From: Candidatus Omnitrophota bacterium
GTDB taxonomy: Bacteria > Ratteibacteria > UBA8468 > B48-G9 > JAFGKM01
Direction of reading: 5' to 3'
DNA: 64,000 nt
Assembly (NCBI GenBank): GCA_023819375.1
Contig: JAMWDI010000001.1
Location: 43,685 to 107,684 of the forward strand
The notes below the pieces were generated by a model, which did not search any database, was not told where the DNA came from, and saw only the letters and a program-made list of their open reading frames with translations. Of this stretch, positions 8,981 through 21,805 are shown piece by piece. The stretch's first letter is position 1, and the number at the start of each line of letters is the position of its first letter. The position numbers and the translations under genes were made by a program.

Positions 8981-10342
8981 ATGAAGAAAATTTTATATAG
9001 AAGCACAAACAGAAAAGCAAGATATGTAGATTTTAAAGAAGCAGTTCTAAAAGGACAACCTGCAGATTATGGACTTTTTATGCCAATAGAATTCCCACAG
9101 GTTAACCAATATGAACTAAATTCTTTTAAAAAAAAGGAGTATTATGAAATTGCTTTTTCAATTCTCTCTAAATTTCTATCTGGAGAAATACCAGAAGAAA
9201 AACTTTATGAAATAGTAAAAAAATCTTACAATTTTGAAGTTCCTATAGAAAAAATTAATGAAAATTTGTATATTCTCTATCTTGACAGAGGGCCTACCTG
9301 TTCTTTTAAAGATTTTGCAGGAAGATTTATGGCAGGTGTTATGGAATATTTTGCTAAAGAAAATGATTTAAATTTGATTGTTCTCGTTGCTACTTCAGGA
9401 GACACAGGTGGAGCAATTGCAAATGCCTTTTATAATAAAGAAAATATTAAAGTTGTTATCCTTTTCCCAAAAGATGAAATTACAGAAATTCAAAGAAAAC
9501 AAATGACAACTTTGAATAGAAATGTTATCTCGGTGGCTTTAAATGGCAAATTTGATGATTGCCAAAATTTAGTAAAACGTGCTTTTAATGATGCTGACCT
9601 AAAAAATATGAATTTAACATCAGCAAACTCAATAAATATTTCAAGGTTACTTCCTCAAAGTGTTTATTATTTTTACGCTTATTCAAGATTAGATTTTAAG
9701 AAGTTAATTTTTTCTGTTCCCTCAGGAAATTTTGGAAATTTGATGGGAGGAGTAATAGCAAAAAAGATGGGTTTACCTGTTGAAAAATTTATAGTTGCTG
9801 TTAATGAAAATGATGAATTTCCAAAATTTTTAAAAACAGGTAAATATAAACCTGTAATTCCCTCTAAAAAATGCAATTCAAATGCTATGAATGTTGGACA
9901 TCCAAGCAATTTAGCAAGATTAATTGACTTATATGGTGGCTGGATTTACGACGAAAGAGATGACTCTGGAAGAGTTATAAGGTATGGTGTTATTAAAGAA
10001 CAACCTGATATGGAAAAACTGAGAAAAGATTTTATCTCATTTTCCATTACTGATGAAGAAGTTGAGAAGGCAATAAAAGAATACTATGTAAAATATAAAA
10101 TTATTCTTGACCCTCATGGTGCAGTTGCTGTTTGTGCTTATGAAAAATCAAGTATGAAAGAACCTGTAGTTTCTATAGAAACAGCAAATCCTGGAAAATT
10201 TCCTGAAATAATAAAGAAAATTTTGGGATTTGAACCTGAAATTCCTGAATCTTTAAGAATTTTGATTTCAAAAGATGAGAATTACTTTATATTAGAAAAT
10301 GATTATGGTAAATTTAAAGAATTTTTAATGGAGTTAAGATGA
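8981..10342 (+). CDS. thrC: Threonine synthase
   Basis: A PLP enzyme that converts O-phosphohomoserine to threonine, the last step of threonine synthesis in the cytoplasm. At 453 aa it is the long E. coli/fungal form, starting MKKILYRSTNRKARYVDFKEAVLKGQPADYGLFMP. The PLP lysine is in TCSFKDFAGR (about residue 110) and the phosphate-binding ATSGDTGGA loop is at about 138-146. Its ATG is just after the promoter. The next gene overlaps by 4 nt and may make its substrate. Confidence 0.95.
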   Translation: MKKILYRSTNRKARYVDFKEAVLKGQPADYGLFMPIEFPQVNQYELNSFKKKEYYEIAFSILSKFLSGEIPEEKLYEIVKKSYNFEVPIEKINENLYILYLDRGPTCSFKDFAGRFMAGVMEYFAKENDLNLIVLVATSGDTGGAIANAFYNKENIKVVILFPKDEITEIQRKQMTTLNRNVISVALNGKFDDCQNLVKRAFNDADLKNMNLTSANSINISRLLPQSVYYFYAYSRLDFKKLIFSVPSGNFGNLMGGVIAKKMGLPVEKFIVAVNENDEFPKFLKTGKYKPVIPSKKCNSNAMNVGHPSNLARLIDLYGGWIYDERDDSGRVIRYGVIKEQPDMEKLRKDFISFSITDEEVEKAIKEYYVKYKIILDPHGAVAVCAYEKSSMKEPVVSIETANPGKFPEIIKKILGFEPEIPESLRILISKDENYFILENDYGKFKEFLMELR

Positions 10343-11544
10343 AATATATTATTTTAATTATGGATGGTGCAGGTGATTTTCCTATTGAGGAATTACATAA
10401 TAAAACCCCTTTACAAACTGCAGATAAACCAAATATAGATTTTCTTACAAGGATTGGCTGTACTGGAATGTTTAAAACTATACCGGATAATTTTATTCCT
10501 GATTCTGGAGTGGCAAATTTAACTATTCTCGGATATGATCCTGTAAAATCCTATACAGGAAGAGGAGTTCTTGAAAGTTATGCTAATGGTATTGAACTTG
10601 AAGAAGATGAAATTGCTTTTAGATGTAATTTTATTTCTGTAAAAGATGGTAAAATCATAAGTTATTCAGCGGGATATATTTCAAATGAAGAAAGTAGAGA
10701 ATTGATTAATTTCTTAAATGAAAAACTTGGAAATGAAAATGTTAAATTTTATACAGGCGTTGGATTTAAAAATATACTTGTTTTGAAAGGTAATTTTTCT
10801 GAAGAAATAATATGTTATCCTCCACATGATTACCAAGGGAGAGAAATAAAGGATATAATGATAAAAGAGAAAACAGAAAAAGGGAAAAAAACAGCAGATT
10901 TTTTAAACTGGTTGATAATTGAGTCAAACAAATATTTAGAAAGTCATCCTATAAATATAAAAAGGGAAAAAGAAGGAAAAGAAAAAGCAAACTACATCTG
11001 GCCATGGTCCCAAGGTAGAAAACCAACTTTGGAAAAATTTTATGATAAATTTAAACTTAAAGGTGCTGTTATTTCTGCAGTTGATTTAATTAAAGGAATA
11101 GGAAAAATGATTGGTTTTGAAGTAATTAATGTTCCAGGTGCTACAGGTTTATGGAATACAAATTATGAAGGGAAAGCAGAATATGCCTTAAAAGCACTTA
11201 GAGATTTCGATTTCGTTTATGTTCATGTTGAAGGAATAGATGAGGCAAGTCATGATGGAAATCTTCAATTAAAAATAAAGAGTATAGAAGATTTTGATAA
11301 AAGATTAGTAAAAAACATTATAGAAAATATTGACCTTAAAACAATAAATATAGCAATTCTTCCAGATCATTATACACCTGTAAAATTAAAATCCCATAAA
11401 CCTGGATATGTCCCGTTTTTAATTTGTTCCCCTAAACTCAATCCTGACAAAGTTGAAAAATTTGACGAGGAAAGTTGCAAAAATGGTTTTTTTGGCTATA
11501 TAGAAAAGGATCAATTTATTAAAATTTTTACAGGCTTAGTGTAA
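10339..11544 (+). CDS. ApgM-type phosphoglycerate mutase family protein, probable homoserine kinase
   Basis: A 401-aa alkaline-phosphatase-superfamily protein of the archaeal cofactor-independent phosphoglycerate mutase branch. It starts MKYIILIMDGAGDFP with the metal-binding Asp. The Ser nucleophile lies in PDSGVANLTILGYDP (about residues 53-67), and VEGIDEASHDG plus PDHYTP give the later metal ligands. In genomes lacking thrB, relatives beside thrC or hom have been proposed to act as homoserine kinase. Coupling to thrC by ATGA supports that role here. Glycolytic mutase activity remains the alternative. Confidence 0.82.
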   Translation: MKYIILIMDGAGDFPIEELHNKTPLQTADKPNIDFLTRIGCTGMFKTIPDNFIPDSGVANLTILGYDPVKSYTGRGVLESYANGIELEEDEIAFRCNFISVKDGKIISYSAGYISNEESRELINFLNEKLGNENVKFYTGVGFKNILVLKGNFSEEIICYPPHDYQGREIKDIMIKEKTEKGKKTADFLNWLIIESNKYLESHPINIKREKEGKEKANYIWPWSQGRKPTLEKFYDKFKLKGAVISAVDLIKGIGKMIGFEVINVPGATGLWNTNYEGKAEYALKALRDFDFVYVHVEGIDEASHDGNLQLKIKSIEDFDKRLVKNIIENIDLKTINIAILPDHYTPVKLKSHKPGYVPFLICSPKLNPDKVEKFDEESCKNGFFGYIEKDQFIKIFTGLV

Positions 11545-11564
11545 AATATTTTAAAGGGAAAAAA

Positions 11565-12200
11565 ATGTATATCATAATTGTAGGATGTGGTAAAATTGGC
11601 TCATATCTTGCAAAAATTCTTGATGAAAAAAATGATGTTGTGGTAATTGATAAAGATGAAAAAAATTTTGAAAAACTTGGCGATTTTAATGGAATGACAA
11701 TTGTTGGTGACGCTCTTGACATAGATATTCTTAAAGAAAGTGGTATTGAAAAAGCAGATGCAATCGCAGTAACCACAAGCAATGACAATGTAAATATAAT
11801 AATAGCACAAATTGCTAAAAAGAAATTCAAAATTCCAAGAGTAATAGCAAGGATTTCAGACCCTTTAAAAGATGAAATATGTAAAAATTTTGGAATTGAA
11901 ACTATAAACGTAACATCTATTATTTCCTCGCTTGTAAAAGATGGATTAACTAAGAAACTTGCTATAAAACATTTGATTGAAAATGAAGATTTTACAATTG
12001 TTGAATTAAAAAATGAATTATTTGTAGGAAAAAAAATAAAAGAAATAAACAAAAATGGTGAATTACTTATTATAGGAATAATAAGAAACAATGAAAATTT
12101 TATTCCAGAAGAGGATTTTTTAATTGAAAAAAATGATAAAATAATAGGAATAACAAAGAAAAATTTTTTGAATAAATTTAGAAAACTTATTGAGTTATGA
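11565..12200 (+). CDS. trkA: Trk/Ktr potassium uptake RCK protein, first copy
   Basis: A cytoplasmic gating subunit of the K+ transporter. Its 211 aa form one RCK unit: an NAD-binding Rossmann domain with GCGKIGSYLA (residues 7-16), acidic IDKDEKN after strand 2 and GDALDIDIL, followed by an RCK-C (TrkA-C) domain from about residue 140. E. coli TrkA has two such units in one chain; here they are separate genes. An AAAGGGA site precedes the ATG, and the gene overlaps the next by 4 nt. Confidence 0.9.
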   Translation: MYIIIVGCGKIGSYLAKILDEKNDVVVIDKDEKNFEKLGDFNGMTIVGDALDIDILKESGIEKADAIAVTTSNDNVNIIIAQIAKKKFKIPRVIARISDPLKDEICKNFGIETINVTSIISSLVKDGLTKKLAIKHLIENEDFTIVELKNELFVGKKIKEINKNGELLIIGIIRNNENFIPEEDFLIEKNDKIIGITKKNFLNKFRKLIEL

Positions 12201-12865
12201 ATATAATAATTGTTGGTGGCGGAAACGTTGGTTATTATCTTGCAGAAAAATTAAGTGAGAAACATTATGTTGTTTTAATTGAAAAAGAACACAAATTAAG
12301 TGAAGAGATTGCTTCTAAATTAAATTGCCTCGTTATAGGCGGCGATGGATGTGATCCAGAAGTTTTGAAAAATGCTGGAATTAAAAAGGCAGATGTTGTT
12401 GCAGCAGTTACAGGAAGTGATGAAGATAATTTAATCATATGTGAAATTGCAAAAGAACTTTTTAATGTTAGAAGGACTATCGCAAGAGTTAATAATCCCA
12501 AAAATGAAAAAACATTTTATGAACTTGGTGTTGATGTAGCAATAAGCGGAACTTCAATGATAGCAAAAATTATTGAAGAAGAAGTTAACTGGGAAGATTT
12601 TATAACTCTTTTTACATTTAAAAAGGGAAAATTATCAATATTGAGAATTGATTTACATGAAAGATCTCCTATTGTGAATAAAAAAATGGGAGAAATTCAA
12701 TTACCAGAAGATGCAGTAATTGTTGCTGTTATGAGAGAAGATGAACTTTTCATTCCTAAAAGTGATTTTATTTTCAAAGAAGGAGATGAGATTATAGCAA
12801 TAACAAAAGTTGAAAACGAAAATAATCTTGTTAACTTTTTAATTGGAGAAATTGAAGAAACATGA
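12197..12865 (+). CDS. trkA: Trk/Ktr potassium uptake RCK protein, second copy
   Basis: The second single-unit RCK protein, 222 aa, with GGGNVGYYLAEKL at the N-terminus, GGDGCDPEVLKNAGI and a C-terminal RCK-C domain ending in DEIIAITK. It is homologous to the preceding gene, so the pair probably forms the hetero-octameric ring that E. coli TrkA makes from one fused chain. It overlaps the upstream copy by 4 nt and the small membrane peptide gene by 4 nt, so all parts of the transporter are coupled. Confidence 0.9.
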   Translation: MNIIIVGGGNVGYYLAEKLSEKHYVVLIEKEHKLSEEIASKLNCLVIGGDGCDPEVLKNAGIKKADVVAAVTGSDEDNLIICEIAKELFNVRRTIARVNNPKNEKTFYELGVDVAISGTSMIAKIIEEEVNWEDFITLFTFKKGKLSILRIDLHERSPIVNKKMGEIQLPEDAVIVAVMREDELFIPKSDFIFKEGDEIIAITKVENENNLVNFLIGEIEET

Positions 12866-13002
12866 CAAAATTGGCTAAATTATTGAAAATTTTTTTAAAA
12901 AGTATATTTGGAATATTTTTAGAATTATTTTTTATTTCTTCTATTCTTTTTTTAATTCTCATTATGAATTTTGTTCTCTACTTTTTTGCTAAATTAAGAT
13001 GA
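12862..13002 (+). CDS. 46-aa membrane peptide inside the trk operon
   Basis: A small gene read by eye. Its ATG overlaps the stop of the second RCK gene (ATGA at 12862-12865), and its TGA overlaps the trkH ATG (12999-13002). The product has a basic N-terminus (MTKLAKLLKIFLKS), one long hydrophobic helix at about residues 14-42 and a basic end (FAKLR), so it would lie in the inner membrane. Overlap at both ends leaves no gap in the operon and argues for a real gene. KdpF, a small stabilising subunit of another K+ pump, is a functional analogy only; I recognise no family. Confidence 0.72.
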   Translation: MTKLAKLLKIFLKSIFGIFLELFFISSILFLILIMNFVLYFFAKLR

Positions 13003-14498
13003 TACCTCAATTTTCAAGAGAGGATTTGAAAGGTATTTTTCATTATATTGGAAAACTAATTATTGCTTTAGGATATTTATTTTTAGTTCCGGTTTTTGTA
13101 GGACTTATTTATAAAGAATGGGACTGTTCTCTTGATTTTATAATTTCTTCTTTACTTTCTTTTTCATTTGGATATCTTTTAATTTTTTTATATCCAGAAG
13201 AATCTGATATTAATTGGAGACAGGCAATGACGATAACATCTATAATTTGGCTTGTTTATATGTTTTTGGGGGCTTTCCCGCTTTTTCTTTCAGGCCATTA
13301 TAATTCTTATCTTGACAGTTGTTTTGAATCAATGAGTGCTCTTGCAACAACAGGCCTTGTTTTAGTTCGAGATCTTGACCATATGGCATATACATATAAT
13401 TTCTGGCGACATTTTATGTGTTTTATAGGTGGTCAAGGAATAGTTCTTGTTGGCCTATTAATATTTTTTAAAGGTGCTTCTGCCTTTAAAATATATGTTG
13501 GAGAAGGGAGAGAAGAAAAGATATTACCCAATGTGGTTCAAACAGCAAAATTTATATGGTTAGTTTCAATTTGTTATTTAATTATTTTTACTCTTGTTTT
13601 AGGATTTATTAATATTCTTCATGGTATCCCTCCATCAAGAGCATTTTTTCATGCATTATGTATATTCATGGCAGGATGGGATACTGCAGGTTTTGCTGTG
13701 CAATCTCAAAATATTACTTATTATCATAGTGGAATTATCAATATAATAACTGCCCTTATTGTTATATTGGGAGCATTAAGTTTTGGTCTTCATTATGCAG
13801 TTTGGACAGGTAAGTTCCGAGAAATTCTTAAAAATTATGAATTAAAAATCTTTTTAATCAGTATAATGTTGCTTATTTTTTTCTCTTATATAGGTTACAT
13901 AAAAGGAAAAGAAGATACTGATTTTGTTTCAAGTTTTAGGATTGTCTCATATCATATAATTTCCGGACATACAGGCGTTGGATATACAAACGCTGATTCG
14001 TACCATTTCAAGCATCATTGGTCCGAATTTTCTCTTGCTTTTTTAATCATAGCAATGGGGCTTGGAGGATGCTCTTGTTCTACTTCTGGAGGAATAAAAA
14101 TGTTAAGAATAGGATTATTTTTAAAAGAGATAAAAAAAGAAATTAAAGAATTTAGTTCTCCATTCTCTACAGTCATCGTTGAAAAATTTCATCACATAAG
14201 GGATATAAGTATTTCTGATGCTCAAATTAAAACGTCTATTATAATAGTTCTGATGTACATTATAACTTATTTACTCGGAGGAATTATAGGAAGTTTTTTA
14301 GGATATCCATTTCTTTATTCTCTCTTTGAGTCAACTTCTGCTTGTGCAAATGTTGGACTTTCTGTTGGAATTACAAATCCCTCTATGCCTAATATATTAA
14401 AAATTGTATATATAATTGAAATGTGGATAGGGAGGTTAGAGTTTATTTCAATATTTGTTTTCATTAAATTTTTATTTTCATTAAGGAGCCCAGAATGA
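12999..14498 (+). CDS. trkH: Trk/Ktr potassium transporter membrane subunit
   Basis: The 499-aa K+-translocating subunit, with about ten membrane segments and the four pore loops of the TrkH/KtrB family. Each loop has a conserved glycine: ALATTGLVL (about residue 113), GWDTAGFA (about 226), SGHTGVGYT and SACANVGLSVG (about 449). A GGCSCSTSGGIK segment near residue 356 fits the family's loop. It follows the small membrane peptide with a 4-nt overlap. Confidence 0.95.
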   Translation: MIPQFSREDLKGIFHYIGKLIIALGYLFLVPVFVGLIYKEWDCSLDFIISSLLSFSFGYLLIFLYPEESDINWRQAMTITSIIWLVYMFLGAFPLFLSGHYNSYLDSCFESMSALATTGLVLVRDLDHMAYTYNFWRHFMCFIGGQGIVLVGLLIFFKGASAFKIYVGEGREEKILPNVVQTAKFIWLVSICYLIIFTLVLGFINILHGIPPSRAFFHALCIFMAGWDTAGFAVQSQNITYYHSGIINIITALIVILGALSFGLHYAVWTGKFREILKNYELKIFLISIMLLIFFSYIGYIKGKEDTDFVSSFRIVSYHIISGHTGVGYTNADSYHFKHHWSEFSLAFLIIAMGLGGCSCSTSGGIKMLRIGLFLKEIKKEIKEFSSPFSTVIVEKFHHIRDISISDAQIKTSIIIVLMYIITYLLGGIIGSFLGYPFLYSLFESTSACANVGLSVGITNPSMPNILKIVYIIEMWIGRLEFISIFVFIKFLFSLRSPE

Positions 14499-14980
14499 AA
14501 AAATCTTTTCTAATTTTTCTATTTTTTATTTTTCACATATATGCGTTTGATTTAGTGAGAATTAAGGAATTATATGAAAATGCAGAAAAGTTTGACAAAA
14601 AACCAGTTATAATAGAGGGAGAAGTAATTGGCGATATAATGGGCAAAAAAGATGAAAAATGGATAAATGTTAAAGAAGAGAAAGGAGATTTTGCAATTGG
14701 AGTTGTGGTAAGTAAAGAGGATGCTTTAAAAATAGAAAATTTGGGAAGATATGGAATTAAAGGTGATATTATAAGAGTGAAGGGAATATATAATACAAGT
14801 TGTATAAAACATCAAGGTGAGAGAGATATACATGCAATTAAAATAGAGATCATTAAAAGAGGTGGAAAATTACCCATACCAGAAATAAGTTTGAGCAAAA
14901 TAATTTCAACTTTTATTTTACTTGGAATAACTTATCTTATCATTCTTCTTTATCACAAAAAAACAAAAAGTTTACAATAA
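14495..14980 (+). CDS. Secreted or membrane-anchored OB-fold protein
   Basis: A 161-aa protein with a signal peptide (residues 1-17, ending IYAF), a beta-rich OB-like domain (about 20-120; VIIEGEVIGDIMGK and DIIRVKGIYN) and a C-terminal membrane helix (about 133-153) with a basic tail. The domain would sit outside the inner membrane. The start overlaps trkH by 4 nt. Its role is unknown; the resemblance to nucleic-acid-binding OB domains is structural inference only. The 3' end overlaps the convergent miaB by 9 nt. Confidence 0.65.
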   Translation: MKKSFLIFLFFIFHIYAFDLVRIKELYENAEKFDKKPVIIEGEVIGDIMGKKDEKWINVKEEKGDFAIGVVVSKEDALKIENLGRYGIKGDIIRVKGIYNTSCIKHQGERDIHAIKIEIIKRGGKLPIPEISLSKIISTFILLGITYLIILLYHKKTKSLQ

Positions 14981-16261
14981 AATACCAAAAAGATAATGTC
15001 TTTCTCCTCTTTTTATTTCTACTTTTACAATCTCCCCTTCTATATTTTTCTTTGTTTCTATCAATACTGGTTTATTATTCATTGTTCGTCCAATATAGGT
15101 ATTTTCTTTTTTATAACTTTTCTTTCTAACAAAAACTTCTTCAATTTTTCCTTCCATATTTTTATTTTTCAGAATTGAAATTTTATTTTGCAAATTAAAA
15201 ATTAATTGATGTCTTCTTTCTTTCTCTTCTTTTGAAACTGTATCTGGCATTTTACTTGCTTCTGTATGTGGTCTTGGAGAATATTTAAAAACATAAAGAT
15301 CGTCAAATTTAATTTTTTCTATAAGATTATATGTTTCTTCAAAATCTTTTTCATCTTCGTAAGGAAAGCCAACCATTATGTCGGAAGTTATTGAAATTTC
15401 AGGACATAAGTTTCTCACTTTTTCAACAATTTTTAAATATTTTTCAACTGTATATTTTCTATTCATAAGTTTTAAAATCTTGTCTGAACCAGATTGAAGA
15501 GGTAAATGGAGATGCTTATATAATTTTGGTAATTCAGAGAATAAATTTAATAAATCTTCTGATATATCCTTGGGATGAGATGTTAAAAAACCAATTCTTA
15601 AAATTTTTTCAATATTATGAACCCTTTTAAGTAATTTAACAAAATCACCACCAATATCTTTCCCATATTCATTTACATTTTGTCCGATTAAAAAAATTTC
15701 CCTTATCCCCTTCTCTATAAGTGTTTGTATTTCTTTGATAACAACATCTTCTGGCTTACTTATTAACTTACCTCTTGCAAATGGAACTACACAATATGAA
15801 CAAAAATTTTCACAACCTTTTGTAATTGCGACGAAAGAAGTAAATTTTTCTGAAATTTGTGGGACAATCAATTCTTTAAGAAATCCTTCATCTTCTTCAA
15901 AAATAGCAATTTTTCCCCCATTATATTTTTTTAAACGTTCAACAAATTTTTTATAAGAATTGGGCCCACTTATAATATCTATAAAGTCAAATTTTTTAAA
16001 AATTTCTTCTTTATAAATTGCAGGAACACATCCAACAAGGCAAAATACCTTATTATTTTTTTTATTTTTAAATGATCCTAAAAATGAAAGAGCCCTATCC
16101 TCTGCATGTTTTCTAACACAACAAGTATTAACTATTACGATATCCGCCTCTTCTATCGAAGAAATTTCTAAAAATCCATTTTCAAATAAAAGTGTTCTTA
16201 ATTTATCTGAATCATAAAAATTCATTTGACAGCCATAGGTTTTAATGAAAAATTTTTTCAT
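14972..16261 (-). CDS. miaB: tRNA-2-methylthio-N6-dimethylallyladenosine synthase
   Basis: A radical-SAM methylthiotransferase that modifies A37 of tRNAs reading UNN codons. At 429 aa it has the UPF0004 domain with three cluster cysteines (YGCQMNFYDS, VNTCCVRKHAEDR, LVGCVPA) and the radical SAM CxxxCxxC in CENFCSYCVVPFARG at about residues 150-164. A C-terminal TRAM domain begins near 365 (GKIEEVFVRK). The ending QMN/CCVRKHAEDR type favours MiaB over RimO or MtaB. Confidence 0.93.
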   Translation of the reverse strand: MKKFFIKTYGCQMNFYDSDKLRTLLFENGFLEISSIEEADIVIVNTCCVRKHAEDRALSFLGSFKNKKNNKVFCLVGCVPAIYKEEIFKKFDFIDIISGPNSYKKFVERLKKYNGGKIAIFEEDEGFLKELIVPQISEKFTSFVAITKGCENFCSYCVVPFARGKLISKPEDVVIKEIQTLIEKGIREIFLIGQNVNEYGKDIGGDFVKLLKRVHNIEKILRIGFLTSHPKDISEDLLNLFSELPKLYKHLHLPLQSGSDKILKLMNRKYTVEKYLKIVEKVRNLCPEISITSDIMVGFPYEDEKDFEETYNLIEKIKFDDLYVFKYSPRPHTEASKMPDTVSKEEKERRHQLIFNLQNKISILKNKNMEGKIEEVFVRKKSYKKENTYIGRTMNNKPVLIETKKNIEGEIVKVEIKRGERHYLFGILL

Positions 16262-16269
16262 AATAGGTC

Positions 16270-16527
16270 TTAAATTTTTCGCAGAGTATAAACTGCACCA
16301 ATAATTAAACCAACTAAAGTGAAAAGATTTATTTTAAAAATTAAAGAAAAAGATAAATTAAAAATAATAAGATCTAAACTATTTATTTTCCACATAGGAT
16401 TTAGAGATTTTGAAATTAAATTATAAAAATACCACTTTTCTGGAATAAAAAACAACAAAATCTCTCCAATGCATGTTCCTATCATTGCACATAAAAATAA
16501 AATTATTACTGTGTATAAAAATCTCAT
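16270..16527 (-). CDS. DUF4321 small membrane protein
   Basis: An 85-aa protein with three hydrophobic stretches: residues 3-25, about 48-62 and 67-82. It carries the pattern of DUF4321, including a LNPMWKINSLDLIIFNLSF-like strand and a closing NLFTLVGLIIGAVYTLR helix. The function is unknown. It lies 8 nt upstream of miaB on the same strand and 31 nt downstream of the xer gene, so it belongs to the ligA-xer-miaB run. Confidence 0.6.
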   Translation of the reverse strand: MRFLYTVIILFLCAMIGTCIGEILLFFIPEKWYFYNLISKSLNPMWKINSLDLIIFNLSFSLIFKINLFTLVGLIIGAVYTLRKI

Positions 16528-16558
16528 GATTAAAATATAAATTAAATTCTAAAAAATT

Positions 16559-20551
<3,993 letters not shown>

Positions 20552-20592
20552 TGTTTCTTATTTCATTTTACCATAAAAATAAGAAATTTTAT

Positions 20593-21486
20593 ATGGAAAA
20601 AAATTCAAAAAAATGTAAAATTAAAACTAATATGGAAAATTTAGTTAGTCTTTATGAAAAAATATGTGAAATTAAAAATACAGTAAAATTTGAAGAAGGT
20701 GAATTTGAAATAACTTATTTATTCAATATCAAAAGAAAAATTGCTGAAATCCTTTCTAAACCTTCCTGCTCTTCTTTTTTGATTATTTTACCTGGAGCAG
20801 GTTTTAACGAAAAAACTAAAAATTATTTATTTAAAAAAATGAAATTTTTTTTAAAAAATAATATTGGGCTCTGTATTTTTCTTTTAGATGGAAATCCTTT
20901 GTTTAAAAATGACAATGAATTTTTTTATTTTATAAGAGAAAAAATTGCTGAAATTAGAGGAATTATCAATTATATTGATAAAACATTGAAAGTTAAAAAT
21001 ATTTCTATACTTGGAATAAGTTTTGGTGGAATTTTGGGTTTTATTATTTCAGCAATAGAAAAAAAAATTAATAAATGTATTTTTTTAACCACTGGAGCAA
21101 ATTTGGAATTTTTGACATGGCGTAGTCTTTTGAGATTTTATATTAAAAAAGATTGCAAAAGAAAAGTTTGCAGAAAAATGCACAAAATTTATAAAAAATT
21201 CTTATCTAATAACCTATATAACGAAATAAAAAATCTTCCAAGAAAATGTTTTCTTTACGACCCCTTAACTTATCTTGAAAGATTGAAAAATAAAAAAATA
21301 CTTATGATTAATGGATTATTTGATCTAATTGTTCCTTTTTATTGTGCCCTTGAGGTTAAAAAAAGATTAAAAAACATAAAAATTATTTGGTATCCTGGAA
21401 CACATTTTACTTTGAGATTTTTCTTGCCATTCATGAAAAAAAGAATTCTGAAGTTTCTAAAAAATGAAAGCGAGATTAGGAATTGA
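20593..21486 (+). CDS. Alpha/beta hydrolase
   Basis: A cytoplasmic hydrolase of about 297 aa. The nucleophile elbow GISFGG is clear near residue 152, with an upstream oxyanion strand FLIILPGAG, a later Asp candidate in MINGLFDLIVP and a His candidate in PGTHFT near the C-terminus, giving a plausible Ser-Asp-His triad. An in-frame TTG at 20551 would add 14 residues but would start on the same base as the divergent gene, so I choose ATG 20593. The substrate is unknown. The acpS start lies inside its 3' end. Confidence 0.68.
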   Translation: MEKNSKKCKIKTNMENLVSLYEKICEIKNTVKFEEGEFEITYLFNIKRKIAEILSKPSCSSFLIILPGAGFNEKTKNYLFKKMKFFLKNNIGLCIFLLDGNPLFKNDNEFFYFIREKIAEIRGIINYIDKTLKVKNISILGISFGGILGFIISAIEKKINKCIFLTTGANLEFLTWRSLLRFYIKKDCKRKVCRKMHKIYKKFLSNNLYNEIKNLPRKCFLYDPLTYLERLKNKKILMINGLFDLIVPFYCALEVKKRLKNIKIIWYPGTHFTLRFFLPFMKKRILKFLKNESEIRN

Positions 21487-21805
21487 TATACTTGAAATTG
21501 AAAGATTTCGAAAATCCTGCGAAAAATATGGAATAAGATTTTTAAAAAAGATTTTCTCTACCAAAGAAATAGAAAATATGAAAGATGATTATTTAAAATT
21601 TAGTATTGCTTTTTCTTTTAAAGAATCTATATGGAAAGCACTACCAGACGAAATACAAAAAAATTACAGTTTTAAAAAATTGAAAATATTATTTAAAGAG
21701 GAAAAACCTATTTTACTCACAAAAATAAAAAATTACAAAATTTTAATGTCTTACTCACAAACTGGAAAATATATTTTAACAATTGTTTTACTTCTCAGGA
21801 ATTGA
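21464..21805 (+). CDS. acpS: Holo-[acyl-carrier-protein] synthase
   Basis: Transfers 4'-phosphopantetheine from CoA to the acyl carrier protein. At 113 aa it is near the usual 120. The opening RLGIDILEIERFRK carries the Mg-binding Asp, and IAFSFKESIWKAL (about residues 43-55) matches the second motif with Glu. It overlaps the hydrolase gene by 23 nt and meets convergent ackA with an 18-nt overlap. Its substrate protein, acpP, is encoded 1.2 kb away on the other strand. Confidence 0.85.
   Translation: MKARLGIDILEIERFRKSCEKYGIRFLKKIFSTKEIENMKDDYLKFSIAFSFKESIWKALPDEIQKNYSFKKLKILFKEEKPILLTKIKNYKILMSYSQTGKYILTIVLLLRN

Noticed and set aside
11528..12091. Long open frame on the minus strand opposite the first trkA gene (187 codons)
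   Set aside because: It is the antisense shadow of a clearly conserved RCK protein; composition is low complexity Ser/Phe/Ile and no ribosome-binding site precedes it.
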